Positions 16,878 to 24,652 of a stretch of 64,000 nt of DNA are shown here, piece by piece (within the stretch, counting starts at the first letter, position 1; each line of letters starts with the position of its first letter). The notes beneath the pieces were generated by a model. That model saw only the letters and a list, made by a program, of their open reading frames with translations. It had not been told where the DNA came from and searched no databases. The stretch covers positions 106,717-170,716 of the forward strand of contig NZ_LASZ01000008.1 in NCBI RefSeq assembly GCF_001014645.1, read 5' to 3'. Both the position numbers and the translations under genes were made by a program. This DNA is from Luteimonas sp. FCS-9. Lineage in GTDB: Bacteria; Pseudomonadota; Gammaproteobacteria; Xanthomonadales; Xanthomonadaceae.

Positions 16878-17660
16878 TCACCACGGCAGCAGGCTGGCGC
16901 CGATGCCGTACATGAAGAGCGCGAACACCCGCTTGAGCGCCGGCCCGCTGATCGCGTGCGCGAGCCGCGTGCCCAGCGGCGCGACCAGCACCGAGGCCAG
17001 CGCGATGCCGATCGCGGCCGGCAGGTAGACGTAGCCCCAGGCCATCGCCGGCAGCACGTCGCCCGGCGCCTGCAGCGCGTAGCCCGAGGCGCTGGCCAGG
17101 CCGATGAAGACGCCGCAGGCGGCCGACGTGCCCACCGCGCGCACCGGCTGCACGCCGCGCCACACCAGCAGCGGCACGGTCATGCTGCCGCCGCCGATGC
17201 CCACCAGCGACGAGGCGATGCCGATGCCGACGCCGGCGCCGGTCATGCCCGCACCGGCCGGCACGATCGCCGATCCGGTGTCGGGCGGGGAGCGCGAGAG
17301 CAGCATCTGGGTGCCGGCAATCGCGCAGTAGACGACCACGCCGTACTTGAGCACGGCGCCGTCGAGCCCGATCGCCAGCCGCGCGCCGAGCCAGCCACCG
17401 ACCAGCATGCCGGGCACCAGCCACGCCACCGAGCGCCACAGCACGCTGCCGCGCCGGTGGTGCGCGCGCGCCGACGACACGCCGGTCAGCACGATGCTCG
17501 CCAGCGACGTCGCCAGCGCCGCGTGCATCGCGGCCTCCTTGGGCACGCCGTAGACGGGCAACAGCCACACCAGAGCGGTCACCAGCACCAGGCCGCCGCC
17601 GATGCCGAGCAGGCCCGCGAGCACGCCGGCCACGGCGCCCAGCAGCGGGAACAGCAGCAT
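16878..17660 (-). CDS. TauE/SafE-family permease
   Basis: A 260-residue integral membrane protein with about eight hydrophobic segments and the duplicated glycine-rich motif of the family: GLLGIGGGLVLV near the N-terminus and SSLVGIGGGSMTVPLLV in the second half. TauE/SafE members export sulfite, sulfoacetate or related organic anions; the substrate here is unknown. The ATG at 17660 begins directly with the first membrane helix; longer upstream starts add an Arg-rich tail that does not look real. It sits 58 bp after purT and 70 bp before the M20 gene, all on the minus strand. Confidence 0.9.
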   Translation of the reverse strand: MLLFPLLGAVAGVLAGLLGIGGGLVLVTALVWLLPVYGVPKEAAMHAALATSLASIVLTGVSSARAHHRRGSVLWRSVAWLVPGMLVGGWLGARLAIGLDGAVLKYGVVVYCAIAGTQMLLSRSPPDTGSAIVPAGAGMTGAGVGIGIASSLVGIGGGSMTVPLLVWRGVQPVRAVGTSAACGVFIGLASASGYALQAPGDVLPAMAWGYVYLPAAIGIALASVLVAPLGTRLAHAISGPALKRVFALFMYGIGASLLPW

Positions 17661-17718
17661 CGACGCGCTCAGCACGGGCGGGGCCCTGCGGCGATCGGCG
17701 GGACGGGGCGCACGTGGC

Positions 17719-18918
17719 TCACCGCAGTTCGATCGCGATCGCCTCGGCGGCGGTTCGCGCCGTCTCGCGCGCCGCGTCCACGTCGGCGCCACGCGCGAGC
17801 GTCACGCCGACCCGGCGCTGGCCGTCCACGCGCGGCTTGCCGAACAGGCGCAGCGCGCTGTGCGGCGCCTGCAGCGCGGCCTCGATGCCCGAGAACGCCG
17901 GCACGCCGTGGCCGTGGGCGAGCAGCGCGCACGAGGCACCCGGCCCGGCGAGCAGCACCGTGCCGTCGGCGTCGACCGGGATCGGCAGGCCGAGGATCGC
18001 GCGCGCATGCAGCGCGAACTCGCTCAGGTCCTGCGAGGCCAGCGTGACCAGGCCGGTATCGTGCGGGCGCGGGGAGACCTCGCTGAACCAGACCTCGTCG
18101 CCGCGCACGAACAGTTCCACGCCGAACACGCCGCGCCCGCCCAGGTCGTCGGTCACGGCGCGGGCGACTTCGCGCGCGCGCTCCAGCGCACGCGGCGACA
18201 TCGCCTGCGGCTGCCAGCTCTCGCGGTAGTCGCCGGCGACCTGCACGTGGCCGATAGGCGCGCAGAACGCGGTGCCGCCGGCGTGGCGCACGGTCAGCAG
18301 CGTGATCTCGTACTCGAAGTCGACGAAGCCTTCGACGATACAGCGCCCCGCGCCGGCGCGGCCGCCGGTCTGGGCGTAGTCCCAGGCGGCGTCGATGTCG
18401 GCCTCGGCACGTACCGTGCTCTGGCCCTTGCCCGACGACGACATCACGGGCTTGACCACGCACGGCAGACCGATCGCCTGGATCGCGTCGCGGTACTGCG
18501 CATGCGTGTCGACGAAGCGGTACGGCGAGGTCGGCAGGCCGAGCGTCTCGGCGGCGAGCCGGCGGATGCCCTCGCGGTCCATCGTCAGCCGGGTCGCGCG
18601 CGCGGTCGGGACGACTTGCAGGCCGGCCTCGCGCTCGAGCGCAACGAGCGTGTCGGTGTGAATCGCCTCGATCTCGGGCACGACCAGGTGCGGGCGCTCG
18701 GCGGCGATCAGCGCGCGCAGCGCGGCGGGGTCGAGCATGTCGAGCACGTGGCTGCGGTGGGCGACCTGCATTGCCGGGGCGTCGGCGTAGCGGTCGGCGG
18801 CGATCACCTCGACGCCGAAGCGCTGCAGTTCGATCGCGACCTCCTTGCCGAGCTCCCCCGAGCCGAGCAGCAGCACGCGGGTGGCGGACGGGGACAGCGG
18901 CGTGCCGAAGGTGGTCAT
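17719..18918 (-). CDS. purT: Formate-dependent phosphoribosylglycinamide formyltransferase 2
   Basis: A 399-residue ATP-grasp enzyme catalysing formate- and ATP-dependent formylation of GAR in purine synthesis. E. coli PurT has 392 residues. The N-terminus has [20 protein letters not shown] and the following [20 protein letters not shown] segments typical of PurT. ATP-grasp contacts are seen in [15 protein letters not shown], and the metal-site region in [25 protein letters not shown]. The ATG at 18918 is the natural start; a TAGAAT promoter element lies 39 nt upstream. It is followed by the TauE-type permease gene. Confidence 0.97.
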   Translation of the reverse strand: MTTFGTPLSPSATRVLLLGSGELGKEVAIELQRFGVEVIAADRYADAPAMQVAHRSHVLDMLDPAALRALIAAERPHLVVPEIEAIHTDTLVALEREAGLQVVPTARATRLTMDREGIRRLAAETLGLPTSPYRFVDTHAQYRDAIQAIGLPCVVKPVMSSSGKGQSTVRAEADIDAAWDYAQTGGRAGAGRCIVEGFVDFEYEITLLTVRHAGGTAFCAPIGHVQVAGDYRESWQPQAMSPRALERAREVARAVTDDLGGRGVFGVELFVRGDEVWFSEVSPRPHDTGLVTLASQDLSEFALHARAILGLPIPVDADGTVLLAGPGASCALLAHGHGVPAFSGIEAALQAPHSALRLFGKPRVDGQRRVGVTLARGADVDAARETARTAAEAIAIELR

Positions 18919-18956
18919 GGGCGGCGGTTTCCGGGAAAGCGGCGGGAAGGCCGGGA

Positions 18957-18962
18957 ATTCTA
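18957..18962 (-). promoter_or_regulatory. Candidate -10 element for purT
   Basis: TAGAAT on the minus strand, fitting the TANNNT pattern seen before several genes in this window. It lies 39 nt upstream of the purT ATG. No convincing -35 was seen. Confidence 0.4.
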
Positions 18963-19105
18963 ATCGCCCGGCGCCGGCCGCCCCAGCAGGGCCACACGCA
19001 GCGGCGTCCGCAGGCCGCAGCGGCATGTAAGGGTTCCAAGTGCGGGGATGGAAGTTCCACTTCGGATGGGCAGCCGCCTGCCAGCCGGAAGCCGCTCTCC
19101 CCTCG

Positions 19106-19152
19106 GTCAAGGCATCCTGCCTTGACTCGGGCGCGCACCATCCATGGCGCGC
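19106..19152 (-). repeat. Pair of hairpins with GGA loops (minus strand)
   Basis: On the minus strand the first hairpin (19131-19152) is GCGCGCCA-TGGA-TGGTGCGCGC, near perfect with one bulged base. The second (19106-19126) is GTCAAGGCA-GGA-TGCCTTGAC, with perfect 9-bp arms. Both expose GGA in the loop, the core recognised by CsrA/RsmA proteins. This could be part of a regulatory RNA or a dispersed repeat. The same arrangement recurs on the plus strand about 140 bp away. Confidence 0.55.
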
Positions 19153-19286
19153 TCGACGCGGCCTCCGGCCGTCAGTCCGCTGCCGTGTGATTTGCCGCCC
19201 TGACCTCGGTACATGCGAAGTCGCATGATTGGAAGAAGGCGCGCACTGTCGGCCTCAGTGCGTCGTGCCGGTCGGGGATTGCGATA

Positions 19287-19357
19287 GCGGGCCAAGGATG
19301 GCCCGCGGCGGCGAGTCAGCCATGGATGGCTGACCGAGCCGGGGAGCAGTCCCCGGC
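19287..19357 (+). repeat. Three hairpins, two with GGA loops (plus strand)
   Basis: Hairpin 1 (19287-19306) is GCGGGCCA-AGGA-TGGCCCGC with perfect 8-bp arms. Its loop context CAAGGATG matches the core of the CsrA consensus as I know it (RUACARGGAUGU). Hairpin 2 (19315-19334) is GTCAGCCA-TGGA-TGGCTGAC, again perfect. Hairpin 3 (19338-19357) has perfect 8-bp arms GCCGGGGA/TCCCCGGC with a GCAG loop. The order and spacing mirror the minus-strand pair at 19106-19152. Confidence 0.55.
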
Positions 19358-19440
19358 CGGCGCGACGCGCGTTCCGGAGAAGAACGCCCTGCTCGATCGA
19401 GCAGAAGCAGAATTCCCCTGACTTCGACGAAGAGCCAAGA

Positions 19441-19464
19441 AAAACCCCGCCGAAGCGGGGTTTT
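19441..19464 (-). terminator. Intrinsic terminator of fadL
   Basis: Minus-strand hairpin AAAACCCCGC-TTCG-GCGGGGTTTT followed by more T residues, 23 nt after the fadL stop. This is a textbook rho-independent terminator with a UUCG-type tetraloop. Confidence 0.92.
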
Positions 19465-19486
19465 CCGGGTCACGCCTGATGCGGGA

Positions 19487-20833
19487 TCAGAAGCGGTACT
19501 GCGCCGACACGCCGAACAGGTTGGCGTTGCCGTCGAAAGCACCGAGCACGCGGGCACCGCCGCTGGCGGTATTGATCTGCGGGTTGCGCGGTTCGATGCG
19601 GGTATAGGCCATGTTGACGTCGAACGCGTCGTTGAGCTTCCAGGTCGCGCCGATCGAATAGAACATGCGATTGGCGTCGGGCAGGCGCGGGGTGCGGTGC
19701 TCGAGGTTGGTCGGGGTCTCGTCGTACGCGACGCCGCCGCGCAGCGCCCAGGTGTCGCTGAGCTGGAACTCGGCGCCCAGCGCGTAGAAGTCGCTGTCCT
19801 GCCACTGGAACGGCTCGACCGAATCCGGATCCGGGTTCTCGAACTGGATGCGGACCTCGCGCAGCGATTCCCAGCCCGTGCGGGCGTAGGTCGCCGACAG
19901 CATGAACGCATCGGTGACCTGCCAGGTCGCGCCGACGTTGAGGATCGACGGGGTGGTCAGCTCGGCGTAGGCGCCGCCATCGATGAACAGCGGGCTGGTG
20001 GTCCCGCTCGAGTCGAAGACCGCACGGGCGGTGTCGGGCACGGTCCAGTCGACGGTGCCCGACAGCTCGTAGTCGATCTCGGAGCGGTAGCTCACGCCGA
20101 TCGACACCGCGTCGGTCGGGCGGAAGTGCGCGCCGATCAGCCAGCCGAAGCCGTTGTCGTCGCCCTGCACCTCGGCCGTGCCGTCGGCGCCCTGCGGGCG
20201 GGCGAAGGGCAGCGGACGGCTCGCGGGATTGGAGAACAGCAGCGCGCCGAAGTCGACGCCCTTCGACAGCGTGACATCGGCGCGCGAGGCGATGATGCCC
20301 AGGCCGACCGAGAACCGGTCGCCGAGGTCGACGGCGCCCGACAGCGTCAGGTCGACGATCTCCACTTCCGAGGTCAGCGCGGCGTAGCGGCCGACCCAGC
20401 CCGGGTCGTACTCGGTCTTCAGGCCGAACGGGGCGCTGACCATCGCGCCCAGCGCGGTGCCGTTGTCGAACTTGTGCACGACCGACAGCGCCGGCACCGG
20501 CGTGACGTCGCCGGCGTTGCCGCCGTTGCTGCCGGACATCGGGCGGCCGAGGGCGTCGACCGCGGCGCCCTGGAACTCGTAGTTGAGGTCGATGACGGTC
20601 AGGTCGGCCTGCACGGTGGTGCCCTCGAACTGGGTCATCACCGCCGGGTTGTTGGTCACCACCGAGCTGTCGCCGGTCTTGGCCGCGGTGCCGGCGAACG
20701 CGGCGCCCATCGACTTGACGCTGTTTTCCTTGAGCTGGAAGCCGGCCGCCTGGGCCTGGCCTGCGAAGGCCAGCGCGCCGGCGATGCCGAGCGCCAGCGC
20801 GGTGCACCGGGTGATGCGGGGGTAGGTCGCCAT
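19487..20833 (-). CDS. OmpP1/FadL-family outer-membrane transporter
   Basis: A 448-residue beta-barrel porin that passes long-chain fatty acids or other hydrophobic compounds across the outer membrane. Residues 1-29 form a signal peptide ending AGQAQA, leaving a mature N-terminus AGFQLKENSVK, the conserved FadL hatch start. SMGAAFAGTAA and NNPAVMTQF follow, as in the family. The chain ends in QYRF, the terminal aromatic residue used for barrel assembly. The gene is monocistronic, with a strong terminator behind it and a candidate TATAGT promoter 114 nt upstream. Together with the ETF-quinone oxidoreductase further on, it suggests an active beta-oxidation lifestyle. Confidence 0.95.
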   Translation of the reverse strand: MATYPRITRCTALALGIAGALAFAGQAQAAGFQLKENSVKSMGAAFAGTAAKTGDSSVVTNNPAVMTQFEGTTVQADLTVIDLNYEFQGAAVDALGRPMSGSNGGNAGDVTPVPALSVVHKFDNGTALGAMVSAPFGLKTEYDPGWVGRYAALTSEVEIVDLTLSGAVDLGDRFSVGLGIIASRADVTLSKGVDFGALLFSNPASRPLPFARPQGADGTAEVQGDDNGFGWLIGAHFRPTDAVSIGVSYRSEIDYELSGTVDWTVPDTARAVFDSSGTTSPLFIDGGAYAELTTPSILNVGATWQVTDAFMLSATYARTGWESLREVRIQFENPDPDSVEPFQWQDSDFYALGAEFQLSDTWALRGGVAYDETPTNLEHRTPRLPDANRMFYSIGATWKLNDAFDVNMAYTRIEPRNPQINTASGGARVLGAFDGNANLFGVSAQYRF

Positions 20834-20946
20834 GGTCGCGTCTCTCCGAAGAATGTTCTTATGGTCGGGGCGTCGCCGGGACGGTACGACGCCTCCTTGG
20901 TCTCCGTCGCCCCGGAAATCCCCTCCCGGACGCGTGCGGCGGGCGC

Positions 20947-20952
20947 ACTATA
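20947..20952 (-). promoter_or_regulatory. Candidate -10 element for fadL
   Basis: TATAGT on the minus strand within GGTATAGTGCGC, giving a leader of about 107 nt to the fadL ATG. No clear -35 at the expected spacing. Confidence 0.45.
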
Positions 20953-21042
20953 CCGTACCTCCCCGTCCGGACCCGTGCTGCGCTGCGGCATGCCGGACAC
21001 CGCTGCAGCGCCCTGCTTTACCGGGCGCGGCGGCCCCCTCGA

Positions 21043-21048
21043 CAATGC
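21043..21048 (+). promoter_or_regulatory. Candidate -10 element for the rhomboid gene
   Basis: GACAAT located 8 nt before the ATG at 21057. The same GACAAT occurs upstream of mntR (48648-48653). If this is the -10, an ATG at 21045 lies inside it and cannot be the start, so the downstream ATG is used with almost no leader. Confidence 0.35.
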
Positions 21049-21056
21049 CCGCGCCC

Positions 21057-21755
21057 ATGTTCGTCTCGATCCCCAACCGTCGCGCCAAGACCCCGCTGCG
21101 CTGGGCCGTGCCGATGCTGTTCGCACTGCTGTGGCTGGCGTTCCTGTGGGCGAGTACGCGCTCGGCGAACGAGCACTACGCGCTGCTGCTCGACTGGGGC
21201 GCGCTGTACGGCGAGCCGGTCGGCACCGACGGCGTGCTGGTCAACTGGCTCGACCCCGGCCCGTGGCTGCGGCTGGTGACGGCGCTGTTCCTGCACGCCG
21301 ACTGGGCGCACCTGCTGGGCAACCTGGTGTTCCTGCTGATCTTCGGCCTGCCGGCCGAGCGGCTGATGGGCGCCTGGCGGCTGCTGGTGCTGTTCGTGCT
21401 GGGCGGAGCGGTGGCCAACCTGGCGGCGGTGCTGGCGATCGGCGCGCCCGACCGGTTGATCATCGGTGCCAGCGGCGCGGTGTCCTCGCTGATCGGCGCC
21501 TATCTGGCGCTGTTCCCGCGGGCGCGACTGGGCGTGGTCGTGCCGCTGGGCCTGTTCCTGGAATTCGTGCGCGCGCCGGCCTCGCTGCTGATCGGGGTGT
21601 GGGCGCTGCTGCAGGTGTTCTTCGCCTACATCGGCCCGGCCTTCGGTGCGGTGGCCTGGGTCGCGCACCTGGCCGGGTTCCTCGTCGGCGTGGCGTTCGC
21701 GCTGGTGTCGCGCCACGCGATCGGCCAGCGGCTGCGGCGGCTCAAGGGATATTGA
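21057..21755 (+). CDS. Rhomboid-family intramembrane serine protease
   Basis: A 232-residue membrane protein with about six hydrophobic segments. The rhomboid hallmarks are present: LFLHADWAHLLGNLVFL in the early helix, the catalytic Ser in IIGASGAVSSLIGAY, and the catalytic His in VAHLAGFLVG. Rhomboids cleave substrates within the membrane; the bacterial substrate is unknown. The ATG at 21057 (MFVSIPNR) is preferred over 21045 because a -10-like GACAAT overlaps the earlier ATG; the difference is only four residues. It is divergent from fadL and is followed 19 bp later by the DUF1820 gene. Confidence 0.9.
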   Translation: MFVSIPNRRAKTPLRWAVPMLFALLWLAFLWASTRSANEHYALLLDWGALYGEPVGTDGVLVNWLDPGPWLRLVTALFLHADWAHLLGNLVFLLIFGLPAERLMGAWRLLVLFVLGGAVANLAAVLAIGAPDRLIIGASGAVSSLIGAYLALFPRARLGVVVPLGLFLEFVRAPASLLIGVWALLQVFFAYIGPAFGAVAWVAHLAGFLVGVAFALVSRHAIGQRLRRLKGY

Positions 21756-21762
21756 AGACTCT

Positions 21763-21768
21763 TATACT
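21763..21768 (+). promoter_or_regulatory. -10 element directly ahead of the DUF1820 start
   Basis: TATACT followed by exactly six bases and then ATG at 21775. Transcription normally begins 6-8 nt after the -10, so the mRNA would start at or within a base of the start codon and lack a leader. Confidence 0.5.
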
Positions 21769-21774
21769 TGCCCC

Positions 21775-22098
21775 ATGACCGGCAAGACGCTCTACAAGAT
21801 CACCTTCCTCACCCACGGCAAGGTCTACGAGCTGTACGCACGACGGGTCGAGAGCGGACGGCTGTGGGGATTCGTCGAGGTGTCGGAGCTGGTGTTCGAC
21901 GTCCACGCGGGCCTGGTCGTCGACCCGACCGAGGAACGCCTGCAGGCCGAGTTCGGCGACACCCGCACATTGCACCTGCCGATGCAGAGCGTGCTGCGCG
22001 TGGAGGAGGTGGAGACGAAGGGGCAGTCGGCGATCCGCGACGCGACCTCCGGCGAGAAGGTCGTCACCCCGTTCCCGTTGCCCGCCAAGCCGCGCTGA
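21775..22098 (+). CDS. DUF1820-family protein
   Basis: A 107-residue small protein of the DUF1820 family, conserved in gammaproteobacteria and of unknown function. It begins MTGKTLYKITFLTHGKVYE, and the centre GFVEVSELVFD is typical of the family. It has no signal peptide or membrane helix. No ribosome-binding site precedes it; instead a TATACT -10 element ends seven bases before the ATG, suggesting leaderless translation. It is 19 bp downstream of the rhomboid gene but appears to have its own promoter. Family assignment is from memory of the sequence pattern. Confidence 0.85.
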   Translation: MTGKTLYKITFLTHGKVYELYARRVESGRLWGFVEVSELVFDVHAGLVVDPTEERLQAEFGDTRTLHLPMQSVLRVEEVETKGQSAIRDATSGEKVVTPFPLPAKPR

Positions 22099-22121
22099 GC
22101 GGGCCGCCCGGCGCGCCGGGC

Positions 22122-22127
22122 TACACT
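22122..22127 (+). promoter_or_regulatory. Candidate -10 element for the ETF-QO gene
   Basis: TACACT in the context GGCTACACTGCGC, about 90 nt upstream of the ATG at 22217. The same GCTACACTGCG string precedes the indolepyruvate oxidoreductase gene (57776-57781), supporting a real promoter motif. Confidence 0.45.
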
Positions 22128-22216
22128 GCGCGCCGCGGCCACGCCGCCGTCGCACGCACGCTGCGATGCTGTCCGACCGGACGCTCCCGTCACCCAGGCA
22201 CCCGCCCAAGGCAACG

Positions 22217-23902
22217 ATGACGACATCCCAGGAACTGCTGCAGACCCACGGCCCGCGCGAATCGATGGAGTACGACGTGGTCGTCGTCGGCGCCGGCCCC
22301 GGCGGCCTGTCGACCGCGATCCGGCTCAAGCAACTGGCCGCGCAGGCCGGACGCGAGGTGTCGGTCTGCGTGCTGGAAAAGGGCTCGGAGCCCGGCGCGC
22401 ACATCCTCTCGGGCGCGATCGTCGATCCGCGCGCGCTGACCGAGCTGATCCCGGACTGGCAGGAGAAAGGCGCGCCGTTGAAGCAGGCGGTCACGCGCGA
22501 TGAATTCCTGTTCCTCGACGAGACCGGCAGCAAGGCCACGCCGGACTTCTTCCTGCCCGACTGCTTCAGGAACCACGGCAACTACATCGTCAGCCTCGGC
22601 GCGGTCACGCGCTGGCTGGCCGCGCAGGCGGAAGGCCTGGGTGTGGAGATCTTCCCCGGCTTCGCCGCCGCCGAGGTGCTCTATGCCGACGACGGCGCGG
22701 TGCGCGGCGTCGCGACCGGCAACCTGGGCATCGGCAAGGACGGCCAGCCGACCGCCGAATTCCAGCTCGGCATGGAGCTGCACGCCAGGTACACGATCTT
22801 CGCCGAAGGCTCGCGCGGCCAGCTGGGCCGCGAGCTGATCGCGCGCTTCGCACTCGACGACGGCCGCGACCCGCAGAGCTACGGGCTCGGCATCAAGGAG
22901 CTGTGGCAGGTCGACCCGGCCAAGCACGAGCCGGGCCTGGTCGTGCACACCGCCGGCTGGCCTTTGAGCGACGACACCTACGGCGGCTCGTTCGTCTACC
23001 ACGCCGAGGACGGCAAGGTCGCGATCGGCCTGGTCGTCGGGCTGGACTACCGCAATCCCTGGCTCAGTCCGTTCGAGGAATTCCAGCGCTTCAAGACCCA
23101 TCCGGCGGTCCGCAAGTACCTCGAGGGCGGCAAGCGCATCGGCTACGGCGCGCGCTCGATCACCGCCGGCGGCCTGCTGTCGATCCCGAAGCTGGTGTTC
23201 CCCGGCGGCGCGTTCGTCGGCTGCGAGGCCGGCACGCTCAACGCCAGCCGCATCAAGGGCAGCCATGCGGCCATCAAGACCGGCATGCTTGCCGCCGAGG
23301 CCGCGTTTGCCGCGCTCGGCGAGGGCCGCGGCGGCGACGAGCTGGCCGCCTACCCGGCTGCGTTCGAGTCGAGCTGGCTGCATGCCGAACTGTCGCAGGC
23401 CAAGAACTTCAAGCAGTGGTTCAAGAAGGGCCGCATGACCGCCACGCTGATGACTGGTGTCGAGCAGTGGCTGCTGCCCAGGCTCGGCATCCGCACGCCG
23501 CCTTGGACGCTGCACCGCGACCGCCCCGACCACGCGTGCCTGGAGCCGGCCGCGCAGCACGCCAGAATCGCCTATCCCAAGCCCGACGGCGTGCTGACGT
23601 TCGACCGCCTGAGCTCGGTGTATCTGTCGAGCACCAACCACGACGAGGATCAGCCCGCGCATCTGACGCTCAAGGATCCGCGCGTGCCGGTGGACGTGAA
23701 CCTGGCGACCTACGGCGGGCCCGAGGCACGCTACTGCCCGGCGGCGGTCTACGAGTTCGTCGAGGGGCCGGACGGTCCGCGGCTGCAGATCAACGCGCAG
23801 AACTGCGTGCACTGCAAGACCTGCGACATCAAGGACCCGACGCAGAACATCGTCTGGGTCGCGCCGCAGGGCGGTGGCGGCCCGAACTACGCGGGGATGT
23901 AG
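22217..23902 (+). CDS. Electron transfer flavoprotein-ubiquinone oxidoreductase
   Basis: A 561-residue iron-sulfur flavoprotein, a normal size for bacterial ETF-QO. It accepts electrons from reduced ETF, loaded by acyl-CoA dehydrogenases and similar enzymes, and passes them to ubiquinone at the inner membrane. The N-terminus has the FAD fold DVVVVGAGPGGLSTAIRL, then the SGAIVDPRAL segment. The [4Fe-4S] site is formed by RYCPAAVYE plus NCVHCKTCDIKDP at the C-terminus, all four Cys being present. The ATG at 22217 follows AAGGCAACG. The gene stands alone between its promoter and the cytochrome c5 promoter. Confidence 0.96.
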   Translation: MTTSQELLQTHGPRESMEYDVVVVGAGPGGLSTAIRLKQLAAQAGREVSVCVLEKGSEPGAHILSGAIVDPRALTELIPDWQEKGAPLKQAVTRDEFLFLDETGSKATPDFFLPDCFRNHGNYIVSLGAVTRWLAAQAEGLGVEIFPGFAAAEVLYADDGAVRGVATGNLGIGKDGQPTAEFQLGMELHARYTIFAEGSRGQLGRELIARFALDDGRDPQSYGLGIKELWQVDPAKHEPGLVVHTAGWPLSDDTYGGSFVYHAEDGKVAIGLVVGLDYRNPWLSPFEEFQRFKTHPAVRKYLEGGKRIGYGARSITAGGLLSIPKLVFPGGAFVGCEAGTLNASRIKGSHAAIKTGMLAAEAAFAALGEGRGGDELAAYPAAFESSWLHAELSQAKNFKQWFKKGRMTATLMTGVEQWLLPRLGIRTPPWTLHRDRPDHACLEPAAQHARIAYPKPDGVLTFDRLSSVYLSSTNHDEDQPAHLTLKDPRVPVDVNLATYGGPEARYCPAAVYEFVEGPDGPRLQINAQNCVHCKTCDIKDPTQNIVWVAPQGGGGPNYAGM

Positions 23903-23983
23903 GCCCGCGCGCGGTCGCCGCGCACGCATGCGGCGATGCTGCGCCGCGACGGAACGCCGCAGGCATTTTGGCCGACCTGCCCG

Positions 23984-23989
23984 TATACT
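23984..23989 (+). promoter_or_regulatory. Candidate -10 element for cytochrome c5
   Basis: TATACT in CCGTATACTCGCG, about 50 nt before the GTG start at 24039. No -35 was recognised. Confidence 0.45.
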
Positions 23990-24038
23990 CGCGACAGCTG
24001 TGGTCCGCGGACCATGTCGCCAAAGCCAAGGGTGCTTC

Positions 24039-24554
24039 GTGCGCAACTACGATCTCGAATTCCTCAAGCGCTTCTCGATGGTGCTGGTGTTTCTGACCAT
24101 CGTCACACTGGGCCTGATCGCCGGCGCCTGGTTCCTGCATCGCTCGGTCCCCACCGAAGTCCCGCCCAACGTCGCCCAGCGCACCCAGGCGCGCATCGCG
24201 CCGGTCGGCGCGGTGTACGCCGGCGCGACCGGTGCCGCCTCGCAGGCGGCGGCCGCCGCCGCTGCCGCCGCGGCGGCGACCTCGCAGGCCGCCTACGGCG
24301 GCACGCTCGAGGGTTCGGTGATCTACGAAAACCTGTGCGCAGGCTGCCACACCTCCGGCGCCGGCGGTGCCCCGACGCTCGACCACGCCCACTGGGACGC
24401 GCGCATCGCCCAGGGCAAGGACACGCTGTACCAGCACTCGATCGAGGGCTTCACCGGCGCGGCCGGCGTGATGCCCGCGCGCGGCGGCAATCCGGCGCTG
24501 ACCGACGAGCAGATGCATGCCGTCGTCGACTGGATGGTCGACAACCTGAAGTAA
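24039..24554 (+). CDS. Membrane-anchored cytochrome c5-family protein
   Basis: A 171-residue c-type cytochrome. A single N-terminal membrane segment (about residues 10-32, MVLVFLTIVTLGLIAGAWFL) anchors it with the haem domain in the periplasm. A long Ala-rich linker (about residues 67-85) with a run of eleven Ala leads to the haem site CAGCH, and MPARGGNP supplies the axial Met. It ends ALTDEQMHAVVDWMVDNLK, typical of cytochrome c5. The GTG start follows AAGGGTG at good spacing. It probably carries electrons from the bc1 complex to terminal oxidases. A strong hairpin terminator lies downstream. Confidence 0.92.
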   Translation: MRNYDLEFLKRFSMVLVFLTIVTLGLIAGAWFLHRSVPTEVPPNVAQRTQARIAPVGAVYAGATGAASQAAAAAAAAAAATSQAAYGGTLEGSVIYENLCAGCHTSGAGGAPTLDHAHWDARIAQGKDTLYQHSIEGFTGAAGVMPARGGNPALTDEQMHAVVDWMVDNLK

Positions 24555-24594
24555 GCTGCGGCGCGCCGGCCGGTCCGGCGCCGCCCGATGCCCG

Positions 24595-24618
24595 CGACGC
24601 CGCCTTCGGGCGGCGTCG
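24595..24618 (+). terminator. Terminator hairpin after cytochrome c5
   Basis: CGACGCCGCC-TTCG-GGCGGCGTCG, a perfect 10-bp stem with a TTCG loop, followed by TCGTTTC. The T-tract is short but the stem is very stable. Confidence 0.7.
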
Positions 24619-24652
24619 TCGTTTCGGCGCCGCCCGCCTGGAGACTCCCGTG

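Larger units (their letters stand above)
18919..19486. other. Gene-free stretch with hairpin units and a terminator
   Basis: The purT start and fadL end are 568 bp apart and no protein gene is credible between them. The stretch holds the purT -10, two oppositely oriented groups of GGA-loop hairpins (separate entries), a perfect 16-bp palindrome CTGCTCGATCGAGCAG at 19389-19404, and the fadL terminator. It is long enough to encode one or two small RNAs. Confidence 0.6.
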
